Shown here: positions 1-12,441 of the stretch, one piece after another
Layout: the number at the start of each line of letters is the position of its first letter
How positions within the stretch are numbered: the first letter of the stretch is position 1
From: Inia geoffrensis
Taxonomy: Eukaryota; Chordata; Mammalia; Artiodactyla; Iniidae
NCBI GenBank assembly: GCA_036417435.1
Contig: CM070908.1
Span: forward strand, 50,873,090-50,937,089
DNA: 64,000 nucleotides
Reading direction: 5' to 3'
The notes under the pieces: model-generated
Database searches by the model: none
Told to the model about the DNA's origin: nothing
What the model saw: the letters and a program-made list of their open reading frames with translations, nothing else
Program-made: the position numbers and the translations under genes

Positions 1-1080
1 CCTATTTCTGTCTCTTCTCTCTCATTACCTTGCTTCTCATTTTCCTTTAGTTTGTTATCAAAGACCAGCTTATGGCTTTGTTGACATTTTCTACAGTGTG
101 TTATTTCATTAGTGTTAATTTACTTCTGTTTGCTTGCAAGAGAGTTGTTCTTTTTACCTTAGTGTGATACATGAATTTAGTTATAAATTTACTCCAATCA
201 TAGTCTGTTTCATTCTCCCAAGTTTTGATGTGAACTGTCATTGACTTTAATGCATAATTTGTGTACTTTTTCTTTGAACCATGGGTTATATAGATGTACA
301 TTTCTTGATTTTCAAATACGGTGGTTTTTTAGTTATCCTTTTATTATCAGTTTCTACCTTAATTGTAATCAGATACTCTGATTTTAATCCTTTGAAGATG
401 TTTGCAATTTGCTCTGTGGTCCAAAGTGTTTGTGTGTAAAATCTCCCTGAAGCTTGTTCTGTTATTTTCTGAGAAGGATGTATTGAAATTGTATACTGTT
501 ATACGTTTGCCTATACTTCCTTGAACTGTTTTTGGTTGTTTGAGCCCAGATTATTAGCTGTATATATATTTAGAACTTTTATTGGTAAATTGAAGCTTCA
601 ATTTTGGGGGAAATATCAGGTTTATTTTCAGTAATGCTTTTTGTTAAAGCCTATTTTGTCTGATTAGTAAGTAATATATCAACTTTCTTAAGATGTTTGC
701 ATGATGTATCTTTTTAATCTTTCCTAGTGTACCCTATTTTGGATTTGTTGGGCTTTCAGCCTTGTAGCTTGTTGCTTTTCATCATTTTTTTTAAGTTCCC
801 AAATCATCTCTTTAAATCTTGTTTCTGCCCCATATGCTCTTTGCTCTCCAAGACTCCAGTTGAACATAGTTAATTAAGCCTTCTTTATTGGCTCTCTCCT
901 TTTGCCTCTCCATTCTGTGTATTTTCTCGACGCAACTCTCTCATCAGTTATGGCTAATCTGTTCCTAAGCCCATCCATTGAGTTCTTTTTACTTATTGGT
1001 TTTCAATTTTGGAGTTTATCTTTCTTACCATGCCAAATCTGCTGTTTCTTTTTATGGTTTACAGCTGACCCACTGACAGT
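1..1080 (-). repeat. Old L1/HAL1-like LINE fragment
   Basis: T-rich sequence that reads as an antisense L1 second open frame when reversed. The stretch near 640-680 (phrases such as 'cctattttgtctgattagta') matches the antisense of a well-known L1 ORF2 segment. The reading frame is full of stops, so it is a dead, old copy. The subfamily (L1M or HAL1) is not certain, and the left border lies outside the window. Confidence 0.5.
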
Positions 1081-2340
1081 CCTTTATTTAACACAATGAG
1101 CATAGTTATTTTAAAGTGTGTTTGATAATCCACTAACTCAGCTCTTGTGGGTTTTGTTTCTGGTGTGTGTTTCCTCCTAATGTGTGGAGGAGAGAGGGGG
1201 CAGATGGTGTGCTCTGGACACATATTTAAGAAATTGTTTAAGTTTAGGCCTAGGATATTTTCCTTTCTAGAAGATTTTGTTTCTGCTAGGTACCTAGTGA
1301 AACTAGCAAGCCAGAGTCACATTAATCGAGTTTAAGGGATGCTATATGACACACAGAGCTAGCCTGCCATCACTGTGAGGGCTGGTTCATTATTTCTGGG
1401 CTGAAACCCTGCAAGGACTTCATCCATATGCAGGTTTCAATACCAGCATTTGTCCTCCTAGTTCTACAAGGTTACTGAAATTGCAGTTCAGTCTCTGCCA
1501 ATTTCCAGGGGAAAATGGCCTCAAATGCCAAGCTTTTCTCTCAGGATTTGCATCTTCTCCTGGGTTCTAGCGTGGTGATAATGTCTTGGTTCTGTGAAGT
1601 CTTAAAACAGGTGTTATTTCTTGTCCAGCTTTACTGCTTGTCCTTAGCTAAAGAGTTGGTCCAAACTCCCCCAGCCCACTACTGTCAGAAGTTGAATATC
1701 AGAAACAAAGTTACCTGTGGTCCTTTGGATCCTAAAACAGGTATAGTATTTGTTTCTTAACATTTTCACCTCTATCTTGCTGTGTAACAGCTAGACTTTG
1801 GCAATCCAAATTTTGTGCATCCCATAGATAGTCACAATCTCAGTATTTTATTTACTTGGAGAATATAGAATATTCTGGGAGAATCATCTTATTTTAAAAT
1901 CCTGGTGACAGGTTGATTAGAGTACCACGTGTCTGCTTTTGTTGAATTGGATTTCAGTGAAAGCTGAAGCTAATGAGATTGAATGAAAACTCAAGATCAA
2001 GTGGCAGCCAGACTGCCTGACTGACAACAGTGCATTGTAACCTCAGCACACTATCATAATTATTCAAACAAGCCAGATAAATAGATGAAACATCATCTCT
2101 CTCTTCTAACAAAACTAGATTAACGTGAATCAGAGCTCAGGCTTGTATCCTGCTGAAGGAAAAAATAATACTTTGTATCTTTTAATATATATTATATATA
2201 AACATATAATTATGTTTTTTTAATGTTTTTATGGCCCTAGCTATTTATGAGGAAGGTGGGCACTAGTCAAGCTTCTGTCACCTCCCTTCTGCCAGGAATA
2301 TGAAAAACACACTTGTCAGTGAGCAAACCTCCCATTTCGT
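1081..2340. other. Intergenic stretch without a recognised gene
   Basis: No coding pattern stands out. The first part may still be the 3' end of the old LINE at the window start. A short AT-alternating patch lies near 2180-2210. Nothing else was recognised. Confidence 0.5.
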
Positions 2341-2650
2341 ATCTTTGGTCTACACAGAATTAACTTTTAGGTCTGTAATCTGTTGATTTAATTTTTGTGT
2401 ATGACGAGGTGTGAGTTTTATATATCCAGTTGGGCCAACACCATTTGTTGAAAAGACCTATTTCTCCCATTTAATTGGCCTTTGTAGAAAATAAACTGAC
2501 CCAAATTCTCTATTTTGTTTCATCGATCCGTGTGTGTCCTCAACACCAATATCACACTGATTAACTGTAGCTTTTCAGTAAGTCTTGAACTCAACTCGGG
2601 TAACGTGAGTTCTACACCTTTCTTCAATGACTTTTAATATTTACCCTGAG
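2341..2650 (-). repeat. L1 ORF2 fragment (3' part)
   Basis: The phrase 'caccatttgttgaaaagacc' is the antisense of a conserved L1 ORF2 C-terminal stretch, and the surrounding bases also follow it. The piece is isolated and decayed. Confidence 0.65.
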
Positions 2651-2699
2651 ACCGCAGGCATGCACTGGGTATCTTGGGCAAACGAGGATGTGTTGTCAC

Positions 2700-3420
2700 C
2701 CAACCTGCAGCCGACATAGGATTAATATCCAGACTGGGTAAAGAACACTTAGGAAAAAACACAGATGATTCTGATTAGTCCTTAACAGAAGAAACCAAAT
2801 AGGAAATAAATATATGAAAAGGAACATACCCACCAGGGTTAGCTAAAATGTGCAAATAAGTGAGAGGATGTACAAAAACGTGTATATTGCCGGTGAGAAC
2901 TTAACTGCTCAGCATTAGCTGATGCAAGTGAAGATGCATATCCCCATGTCCCTCCCAGCAATTCTAAGTCTGTCAGAAGTAGCTAAGATAAACATTGATA
3001 GCAGTATGTTCATATAATGGAATAGTACTGAAGGAAAAAGAATGAACTACATTCATAAGGAATAACACTGGTGATCTTAAAAATAATTTGAGTTAAAAAG
3101 CCAGACCCCAAAGGATATATAACATGATTCCAGTTACATACAGTTAAAAAAACAGGCAACTGTGTATCATTTAGGGATGTATACATAGTGTTAAAGCTAT
3201 AAAGCAAACCAGGCTGAGATTCACCCACAAAGGTGGATTAATGGTCAACTTAGTGGGGGTAGAGGGAGAATAATGGGGAATTTGACTAGGAACATGTAAG
3301 AACGTTTTGGAGTGACAGCAATGTTACTTTGGAGTTGGATTGTGGTTACATGTGTCTGCTTCTACTTTAAAATAATTCATTACACTGCACACTAGATTTT
3401 TGCACTGTGCTTATACCAGA
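2700..3420 (+). repeat. Old LINE 3' fragment (HAL1/L1M-like)
   Basis: The order of short phrases follows the 3' end of a LINE-1-like element on the plus strand: the 'ggattaatatccagactggg' region, then 'aatggaatagtactgaagg', then a terminal region with 'ttcattacactgcacactag'. It is decayed, with many stops and indels. Confidence 0.5.
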
Positions 3421-3824
3421 CACATGAGAGCAAGGTTGCAGACTAGGACGCTCCGGGCCATCATTCCTTCATGGAAACACTCAGAATAACAACAAACTAG
3501 AGACTGGCTAGAATACCATTATAAGGGCTCTGGAAAACAGTCACTGGTCTACAGCACTGATCGAATGCCCAATCAAGAAAAAGTCACATTAAAAATAGTA
3601 TGAAATATCACAGTGCTTTTCCCTTGGCCCCACCTCTCCACAGTGGCATGGTTGAGAGAAAGCAGCAGCCCAGCTCTCAATGACCTCTCCTAAATAGGAG
3701 GGAACAAAGCAGAACTCACGTGCAAAATTCTGATGTGTCTAGGGCTGCCTGAAGGAAAAAAAAAAACTTTTCACCTAACTTAGTCTCAGGGAAAAGTAGT
3801 ATGGCTGGGGAAAGCTACAGAAAG
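3421..3824 (+). repeat. Old L1 5' region, first piece
   Basis: Looks like the upstream part of an old L1 that continues at 5316. The younger L1 segment at about 3825-5315 appears to split it. Assignment rests on the way the two sides flow together and is moderate at best. Confidence 0.4.
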
Positions 3825-5315
3825 AGGGAAGCACTGCTCATAAAATTAGAACAAAAAATGTTTAAATTTGTATGGAGATACAAAAGACCCCAAATAGCCA
3901 AAGCAATCTTGAGAAGGAAAAATGGAGCTGGAGGAATCAGGCTCCCTGACTTCAGACTATACTACAAAGCTAGTCATCAAAACAGTATGGTACTGGCACA
4001 AAAACACAAATATCAGTGGAACAGAATAGAAAGCCCAGAAACAAACCCACGCATCTATGGTCAATTAATCTACGACAAAGGAGGCAAGGCCACACAATGA
4101 CAGTCTCTTCATTAAACGGTGCTGGGAAAACTGGACAGTTACATGTAAAACAATAAAATTAGAACATTCTTTAACACCATACACAAAAATTAACTCAAAA
4201 TGGATTAAAGCTCTAAATGTAAGAAAGACCTGATACTATACCACTGAGAGGAAAACATAGGAAGAACACTCTTTGACATAAATCGCAGCAGTATCTTTTT
4301 CAAGCCATCTCCTAGAGTAATAGAAACAAAAATAAACAAATGGGACCTAATTAAACTCGAAAGCTTTTGCACAGCAAAGGAAACCATAAACAAAACGAAA
4401 AGACAACACCCAGAATGGGAGAACATACTTGGAAATGATGTGAGATTAATCTCCAAAATCTACAAACAGCCCATGCAGCTCAATATCAACAAAACAACAC
4501 AATCCAAAAATGGGCAAAAGACCTAAATAGACACTTCTGCATAGAAGACATACAGATGGCCAAGAGGCACATGAAGAGATACTCAACATCGCTAATTATT
4601 AGAGAAATGCAAATCAAAACTACGATATCGCCTCACACCAGTCAGAATGGCCAGCATCAAAATGTCTACAAACAATAAATGCTGGAGAGAATATGGAGAA
4701 AAGGGAACCTTCCTACAGTGTTGGTGGGAATGTAAATTGGTACAACCACAGAAGAAGGTTCCTCAAAAAGCTAAAAATAGAGTTGCCATATGATCCAGCA
4801 ATCCCACTCCTGGTCGTATATCCAGAGAAAACTGTAATTCAAAAAAGTGTTCATGAAGAAGATGTGGTACATATATACAATGGAATACTACTCAGCCCTA
4901 AAAAAGAATGAAATAATGCCATTTGCAGCAACATGGATGGACCTGGAGATGATCATACTAAGCGAAGGAAGCCAGAAAAAGACAAATATCATATGATAAT
5001 CGCTTATATGAAAAACATATAAATGAACTATGAAACAGACTCACAGACTTAGAAAACAAACTTATGGTTACCAAAGGGAAAAAGCAGGGGGGATAAATTG
5101 GGAGTTTGGGATTGACAGATACACACTACTATGTTTAGAAGGGATGACCACCGGGGACCTAATTCACAGCAAAGGAACTCTGCTAGATGTTGTATAGTAA
5201 TCTAGATGGGAAAAGAATTTGAAAAGGAATAGATATACGTATAACTGAATCACTTCGCTGAAACTAACCTGAAACTAACACAACATTATTAATCAACTAT
5301 ACTCCAGTTAAAAAG
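3825..5315 (+). repeat. 5'-truncated L1 (ORF2 3' part and 3' UTR)
   Basis: Contains the L1 ORF2 C-terminal series. A 99-residue open piece near 3801-4100 carries the conserved 'FKFVWRYKRPQIAKAILRRK' and 'GGIRLPDFRLYYKA' motifs of L1 reverse-transcriptase proteins. The standard L1 tail follows, with phrases such as 'gcagcaacatggatggacct', and ends near 'caactatactccagttaaaa'. Frameshifts and stops make it inactive. It sits inside an older L1. Confidence 0.8.
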
Positions 5316-6728
5316 AAGAAGGCTGCAGGGAGACTACAGACCTGGAGATGCCTGGGCAAGAAGTTACGGATAGAGGAACAAGAGAATATCTAAGGTCCTG
5401 AGAAAAAGCTGAAGGGAAACTCTCTGAAGAATTAAGATATGTAGAAAACAGTCATGTGTAAGGGGGGGATCAAAAATGGCCCACAGCCCCAGGCAAGACA
5501 CATGTCCAGAAAAGACCTGAGAGAACCCTAAGCCTCCACGCTGGGCTGATCCCAAGGCTCAGACACCTGGCACATCAGTGAAGGTCTTCCCTGGGGTGCA
5601 GCAATGAAAACACTGGGAGAGAGGGTTATTTTTTCAAATGCCCGATTTCCAACAAAATATCACAAGGCATACAAAAAAAAAAAAAAAAGAACAGAAAAAC
5701 ATGGCCCATGCAGAGGAAGAAAATAATGTAACAGCAACTGTCCTTAAGAAATAGGCATCAGATGTATTAGACAAAAACTTTAAACCAACTGTCTTAAAAT
5801 ATGCTCACAGAAACAAAGGAAAACACAAAGGACTAGAGTAACTCAAGAAAACACACAATTAGAGTATCAACTAAGATAGAAACTATCTTTTTAGAAAAAA
5901 TCAAATTCTGGAACTGAAACGAAAAGTTGGGTAGAGTGCTTTAACAGGAAGAAAAAGTGATGAAGACAGGTCAACTGAAGTTATTAGCTCTCAAGAGACA
6001 AAAAAAAAAACTGCAGAAATGTGAAAAGAGCCCACGGGACACCATTAAATGGACTGATATACATTATGGAAGTCCCAGAAGGAAGAGAGAGAAATGGCCC
6101 ATGTGATTTGAAGAAATAATGGCAGAAAACTTCCTAAATTTGATGACAGACATGACTACAAATTCAAGGAACTCAACAAATGTCAAGTATGTTAAACCCA
6201 AAGGAACCCACAGACCACACTGAGACACCTTATAATCAAACTGTTGAAAGCCAAAAGCTAAGAAAATCTTGAAAGCAGCAAGAGAAAAGTGACTTGTCAC
6301 ATAAAAGCCATCCTCAATAAGATTATCAGTGGATTTCTCAGAAATTTTGAAGGCCATGAGGCAGTAGGAATATACATTTGAAGTGCTCAAAGAAAGAAAA
6401 AATGTAAACCAAGAATTCTATACCTTTCAACACTGCCCTTCAAAAATGAAGGAGAAATTAAGAGCTTTCCGGATAAACAAAAGCTGAGAGAGTTCATTAC
6501 CACTACACAAAGTCATTCTTTAAGTTAAAATGAAAAGTTTTAGACAATAACTCAAAGCTATAAAAATATAAAGGTAAATACATGGAGAAATATGTAAACC
6601 AATACAATTTTGTATAATTTTATAACTTATTCTATGTGATTTAAAAGGCACAAAAAAATAACCATAGACCTGTTAATGGGTACACAATATATAAAAATGT
6701 AATTTGTGACATCAATAAAAAGGGGTGA
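5316..6728 (+). repeat. Old L1 5' UTR/ORF1 region, second piece
   Basis: A-rich plus-strand sequence that resembles the ORF1 region of an old mammalian L1. Recognisable phrases include the stretch on aligned substrates near 6130-6260 and 'gaattctatacctttcaaca' near 6412. All frames are interrupted. It continues into the ORF2-like sequence beyond the SINE at 6729. Confidence 0.55.
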
Positions 6729-6945
6729 GGGCTTCCCTGGTGGTGCAGTGGTTGAGAGTCCACCTGCCGATTCAGGGGACACGGGTTCACGCCCCGGGTC
6801 CGGGAAGATCCCACATGCCGCGGAGTGGCTGGGCCCGTGAGCCATGGCCACTGAGCCTGCGCATCCGGAGCCTGTGCTCTGCAACGGGAGAGGCCACAAC
6901 AGTGAGAGGCCCGCGTACTGCAAAAAGAAAGAAAAAAAAAAAAAA
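6729..6945 (+). repeat. CHR-type tRNA-derived SINE
   Basis: Head 'gggcttccctggtggtgcag', a central 'gggaagatcccacatgccg' body and an A-rich tail ending near 6945, followed by a G run. It is inserted in the old L1. This is the short, deletion-type CHR-2 form I associate with cetaceans. Confidence 0.9.
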
Positions 6946-6962
6946 CGGGGGGGGGGGTGGTG

Positions 6963-9050
6963 AAGCTGTAAAGGATTAGTTTTCTTATGTGATTGAAGTT
7001 AAGTTGGTATTAATTTAAAATAGATTGTTGTAACTTTAGGATGTTATGTGTAATCCCTCTAATAACCACAAGTGAAATGGTTATAGAATAAAGGTAAAAG
7101 AAAATGAGAGGGAATCAAAATGTAGAAAAAAATCAACTAAATTCAAAGGAAGACTATAATGAAGGAAATGCAGGACAGTAAAGCTACAAGACACACAGCA
7201 AACAAATGAAATGGCAAAAGTGAGTCCTTATCCGTAATTACTTTAAATGTAAATAGATTAGATTCTCCAATCAAAAGACATAAACTGGCAGAATGGATTT
7301 TAAAACAAGGCCCAACTGTATGCTCTCTATAAGAGACTCACTTTAGATCTAAGAACACGGTGTACATTCAGAGTTAAAGGATGGGGAAAATATTTCATGC
7401 AGAGTGACCAAGGAGAGCAAGGGTGATTATACTAATATCAGGCAAACTAAACTTTAACTCGAAAACTTACAAGACGCAGGGACAGTATATATTGATAAAA
7501 GAATCAATTCACTAAGAAGATATAACTATTATAACCATACATCCACCAAACATCAAAACTCCAAAATGTATGAAGCAGACATTTACAGAATTGAAGGGGA
7601 AATACCTCTACAATAATAGTAGGAGATTTCAATACCCCACTATCAATAGATAAAGACAACAAGACAGGATCAATAGGAAATAGAAGACTTGAACATCACT
7701 GTAGGCCAACTGGACTTAACATACACACACAGATCACTCCACCAAACAGCAGGCAGCAGAATACACATTCTTCTCAAGTGTGCATGGGACATTCTCCAGG
7801 ACAGACCCTATGTTAGCCCATAGAACAGTAAATTTGAAGACTGAAATCATACAAAGTATTTTTTCCAATCACAGTGCAATTAAATTAGAAATCAATAGTG
7901 GAAGGAAAACTGAGAAATCCACTGATACGTGGAAATTAAACAACATACTCTTAACCAATGGATCGAAGAAGAAATCACAAGAGAAATTAGAACGTTATCT
8001 AAAGACAAATGAAAATGAAAACACATACCAAAATGTACGGGATGCTGCAAAAAGCAGTGTTAAGGGGAAATATATAGCTATAATTACATTTGCAAAGCTC
8101 ACAAATCAACAACCTTTGAACCTTAAGAAACAAATGAGCTAAATAAAACTAAACCCACAGCTAACAGAAGGAAATAATAAAAGATTAGCATAGAGGTAAA
8201 TAAAGTAGAGAAAACAGACAAAGTCTCACACTTCCTGATTTCAAAACTTACTGCAAAAGTAATCAAAACTGTGGTACTGGCATAAAATTACACATACTAG
8301 ACCAATGGAATAGACTAGGGAGTCCAGGAATTGTCAAATGGTTTTTGATAAGACAACCATTCAATGGGGAAGAGTCTTTTCAACAAATGGTCCTAGGAAA
8401 ACAGTATATCGATATGCAAAGTAATAAAGTTGGACACTTACCTAACACCATATACAAAAATTCACTTAAACTGGATCAAAAACCTAAACATCAGAGCTAA
8501 AACGGAAACTCTTCAAAGAAAACATAGGGGGAAAGCTCCATGAAATTAGATTTGGCAATAATTTCTTGGATATGACAACAAAAGCACAAGCTATTAAAAA
8601 AAATGGACTTCATCAAAGTTAAATACTTTTGTATATCAAAGTGCACTATCAACAGTGAAAAAGCAACCCACAGAATGGGAGAAAGTAATCTGCAAATCAT
8701 ATATATATATATGGAACTCCTACAACTCAACACATAAAGCAACCCAATTAGAAAATGTGCAAAAGACTTGAATAGACATTTCTCCAAAGAAGATATACAA
8801 ATGGCCAATAAACACATCACTAATCATTACAGGAATGCAAATTAAAGCCACAATGAGATAGCTTTTCACACCCATTAGGATGATTGTTGTAAAAACAAAC
8901 AAAAAAGAAAATAACAAGTGTTGGGGAGGATATGGAAAAAATCAAACCCTTGTGCATTGCTGGTGGGATTGCCAAATGGTGTACTCACTGTAGAAAACAG
9001 TATGGCAGGTCCTCAAAAAATTAAACGTGGAATATTCATATGATACAACA

Positions 9051-9090
<40 letters not shown>

Positions 9091-9248
9091 CCCTGAAAGA
9101 ATTAAAAGCAAGGACTCAGAGATACTTGCAGTCCCGTGCACATTGCAGCATTATTCACAATAGCCAAAAGATGGAAACCACCCAAATGTTCAACAACAGG
9201 TAAACAAAATGTGGTGTGTATGTCCGTGTGTGTGTGTGTGTTCCTCTT
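6963..9248 (+). repeat. Old L1 ORF2 to 3' UTR, internally shortened
   Basis: The first part (7100-8190) follows the L1 endonuclease and early ORF2 order. An open piece at 7780-8142 encodes a recognisable L1 segment ending in a degraded KLTNQQPLNLKK-like stretch. The text then jumps near 8200-8230 to the far 3' part of ORF2 ('cttcctgatttcaaaactta'), so most of the reverse-transcriptase core is missing. A CA repeat (9052-9089) and a short TG run (9226-9241) lie near its 3' end. Confidence 0.7.
9052..9089. repeat. (CA)n microsatellite
   Basis: About 19 uninterrupted CA units inside the 3' part of the old L1. Likely length-polymorphic. Confidence 0.97.
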
Positions 9249-9515
9249 TGAGGAAAACATAGGAAGAACACTCTTTGACATAAATCACAGCAAGATCTTT
9301 TTTGATCCACCTCCTAGAGTAATGGAAATAAAAACAAAAATAAACAAATGGGACCTACTGAAACTTAAAAGCTTTTGCACAGCAAAGGAAACTACAAACA
9401 AGACGACACCCTCAGAATGGGAAAAAATATTTGCAAACAAATCAACGGATAACGGATTAATCTCCAAAATGTGTAGACAGCTCATGCAGCTCAACAGTAA
9501 AAAAACAAACAACTC

Positions 9516-9737
9516 GGGCTTCCCTGGTGGCGCAGTGGTTGACAGCCTGTCTGCCGATGCAGGGGACACGGGTTTGTGCCCCGGTCCGGGAAGATCCCAC
9601 ATGCCGCGGAGCGGCTGGGCCCGTGAGCCATGGCGGCTGAGCCTGCGCGTCCGGAGCCTGTGCTCCGCAACGGGAGAGGCCACGACAGTGAGAGGCCCGT
9701 GTACCGCAAAAAAGAAAAAAAAACAAACAAAAAACCC
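9516..9737 (+). repeat. CHR-type SINE nested in L1
   Basis: Full short CHR form with an A-rich tail. The flanking L1 text resumes after the tail, with an approximate duplication of the A-rich 'aaacaaacaac' target. The insertion therefore postdates the host L1. Confidence 0.93.
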
Positions 9738-10473
9738 AAACAACCCAATCCAAAAATGGGCAGAAGACCTAAACAGACATTTCTCCAAAGAAGACATGCA
9801 GATGGCCAAGAAGCCCATGAAAAGCTGCTCAAAATCACTAATTATTAGAGAAACGCAAATCAAAAGTACAATGAGGTATTACCTCACACCAGTTAGAATG
9901 GGCATCCTCAGAAAATCTACAAACAACAAATGCTGGAGAGGGTGTGGAGAAAAGGGAACCCTCTTGCACAGTTGGAGGGAATGTAAATTGATACAGCCAC
10001 TATGGAGAACAGTATGGAGGTTCCTTAAAAACTAAAAACAGAACTACCATACGACCCAGCAATCCCACTACTGGGCACATACCCTGAGAAAACCATATTT
10101 CAGAAAGAGTCATGTACCACAATATTCATTGCAGTACTATTTACAATAGCCAGGTCATGGAAGCAACCTAAATGCCCATCGACAGACGAATGGATAAAGA
10201 TGTGGTACAAATATACAATGGAATATTTACAATATATACAATATATATAATCAGCCATAAAAAAGGAACGAAATTGGGTCATTTGTAGAGACGTGGATGG
10301 ACCTAGAGACTGTCATACAGACTGAAGTAAGTCAGAAAGAGAAAAACAAATATCGTATATTAACGCATATATGTGGAACCTAGAAAAATGGTACAGTTGA
10401 ACCAGTTTGCAGGGCAGAAATAGAGACACAGATGTAGAGAACAAACATATGGACACCAAGGGGGGAAACTGGC

Positions 10474-10474
<1 letters not shown>

Positions 10475-10535
<61 letters not shown>
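10475..10535. repeat. (GT)n microsatellite
   Basis: About 30 uninterrupted GT units inside the L1 3' UTR. Long perfect tracts of this kind are usually polymorphic and can adopt Z-DNA. Confidence 0.98.
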
Positions 10536-10536
<1 letters not shown>

Positions 10537-10659
10537 TGAACTGGGAGATTGGGATTGACATATATACACTAATATGTATAAAATGGATAACTAATAAGAA
10601 CCTGCTGGGTAAAAAGTAAATAAAATAAAATTCAAAAATTAAAAAAAAAAAAAAAAAAA

Positions 10660-11361
10660 GCCAAGAGGATGATTACTCCAGGAGTCAAGATAGTGTTACC
10701 TCTGGGGTCCAGGAGCAGAATTTTGTAGGGGCACAATTTTGTCGGGGTACAAAGGTGGCTTTTAAGGTATGAACAAACAGGTTTCTTTCCCTAAGCAGTG
10801 GGTACATGGGTGTTTATAATTATTCTTGAACAGTATTATGTTTCATGTACATCATTTTTATATATTTCAATTTTTAAAAAGACAAAATGAACGCCCCCCG
10901 CCTCAAAAAAAAAAAAAAGTGACCCTTCTGCATTTTTTACTACCCAGATGGTTTATACTCTGGTATAAGACCGGAAAATCTAAAAACAGCACAGTGATTA
11001 CTTTTTGGTCTTCTCATTGAGGAGTTTCTTCTCAAAATAGCATCTATTCCACTTTCCCTCTCAGAGAGAAAATGGTTCCAAACACTTTACTCTCCTGGAT
11101 GTTTTAAGACGATGGACTAGAACAAGCCTACATTATGGTTTTGCCTGGTAAGTCACTTCTCTCAAAACAAGACTATTCACTAGATGTGACCTTATGACCT
11201 TGTCACAAAATATCCATACATGATGTTTTGATGAAAATATCATTGCTGTTCACATCAAATTAACACTAATCAATAAAATTTGAGTTCACTCAGAGCCACC
11301 AATTCCAACAGAACTTAGGAATCCCTAAAAATAAAATACAGACACACAGATAAGTATAGTA
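10660..11361. other. Intergenic DNA just downstream of OSBPL10
   Basis: No coding exon seen. The first 220 bases resemble the tail of an old LINE ('gggtacatgggtgtttataa'). A short A run lies at about 10905-10918. The rest looks unique. Confidence 0.5.
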
Positions 11362-11367
11362 TTTAAT
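11362..11367 (-). terminator. OSBPL10: Candidate distal poly(A) signal ATTAAA
   Basis: Reads ATTAAA on the minus strand and is followed by a GT- and T-rich stretch ('ctgtgtgtctgtattttatt'), as expected downstream of a cleavage site. Inferred only. Confidence 0.45.
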
Positions 11368-11558
11368 CGAAATATATTTGTCTAATATCTATAAAGTGTG
11401 AACAACTGGTCTTAAGAAAGCAGACAAAAGGCACAAAATTAGTATTACTACAGAGAAGCATTCATGCTACTGGATTGTATAAATATTCTCATTAGAGTGG
11501 CACAGTAAAAAATAAATTAAGCATTGAGCAAAGATCAAATACTTCATTTTCTCCTTAC

Positions 11559-11564
11559 TTTATT
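11559..11564 (-). terminator. OSBPL10: Candidate proximal poly(A) signal AATAAA
   Basis: The canonical hexamer on the minus strand about 1.08 kb after the stop codon, with T-rich sequence further downstream. It may serve as an alternative to the ATTAAA at 11362. Confidence 0.5.
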
Positions 11565-12379
11565 ATATTCTGGTCATGTCTTGACCTCACGTGTAAAGGC
11601 TGAAGACTGAAACCGAACTGAAACCATGAAACACTTATGCAGGCTTTATGGATGTTTTAATCACAGTGGTTTCCTTGCAGAATTCGGATCAAACAAGAGG
11701 TGCACTTTAAAAAAAATCCACAGGATATTCTTTTCTCTTTCCCCAAACGAAATATAAGATTGAGGCTGTGGTGGTGCATGTTTGCAAACACTGCACGTCT
11801 GCGGTGCGTGTATTTCATTTCTAAAGCCCTTTTTTCAAGATAAAAGTAGTGCAGTCTCCATATGACTTGTTTTCTACCATGAAAGAAGCCGCTTCTGAAA
11901 ATTGCATGACTAGAGCTTTGAGCATGAGAAATTATCAGAAAGCTGGGGCAAGGAGGCAGGAGGAACATTCCAAGGTAGGCCTGGCTCTAGGCTCTCCCAG
12001 GGGTGCTCCATCCTGGAAGGCTCCGGCATAAACCTTTAACAGCTTCCTGCCCGCCCGCTCCCCATCCAGCAGGAAATGGCAGTTGATCTGTCTTGCATAT
12101 GGACAAACAAATGTTGACTTGGGAGGGGAGTGGGAAGCACAGCGATAATTCTGAAATGACAGCCACCTTCTACCAGACGGACAGCAGTAGGGCCACGCCA
12201 GTTCACCTTTGTTTGAACAGGAGTTGTCAACTGGAGACTACTTTGTGAGTGCAAAAGTATTTGGCAAAGTGAAAAGTAGAAAACTTCAAACCTCACTGAT
12301 AAAAAGGAGCTCATAATTACCCACTTCAATATTGGTAAGTGCACTATTTACATGTGTAATAATATCCAGCAGACATAGC

Positions 12380-12441
12380 GCATGCGTGTGAACGTACAGT
12401 GTGCCGAGAGCTTGCACACAGCCGTGTGTGCACACGCATGC
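12380..12441. repeat. Inverted repeat in the 3' UTR
   Basis: 'gcatgcgtgtg' at 12380-12390 is the exact reverse complement of 12431-12441, with a 40-base loop. Inside the loop, 'tgcacac' (12413-12419) pairs with 'gtgtgca' (12426-12432). The RNA could fold in two competing ways because the second stem overlaps the first by two bases. Confidence 0.85.

Larger units (their letters stand above)
9250..10659 (+). repeat. 5'-truncated younger L1
   Basis: Starts abruptly at 'aggaaaacataggaagaaca' and runs through the L1 ORF2 C terminus and 3' UTR to a poly(A) tail at about 10640-10659. It is interrupted by a CHR SINE (9516-9737) and carries a GT repeat at 10475-10535. It covers the same L1 section as the copy at about 3825-5315, which helps define its borders. 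Confidence 0.85.

Noticed and set aside
9285..9863. 192-codon minus-strand open frame and smaller partners
   Set aside because: Antisense reading of the same L1 and SINE. The [19 protein letters not shown] type of peptide recurs at every CHR copy.
9136..10035. 299-codon plus-strand open frame
   Set aside because: It is L1 tail sequence fused by chance through a CHR SINE (9516-9737). The middle is SINE translation, and the ends are L1 ORF2.
10313..10619. Frames rich in TH or CV repeats
   Set aside because: Translation of the GT/CA microsatellite.
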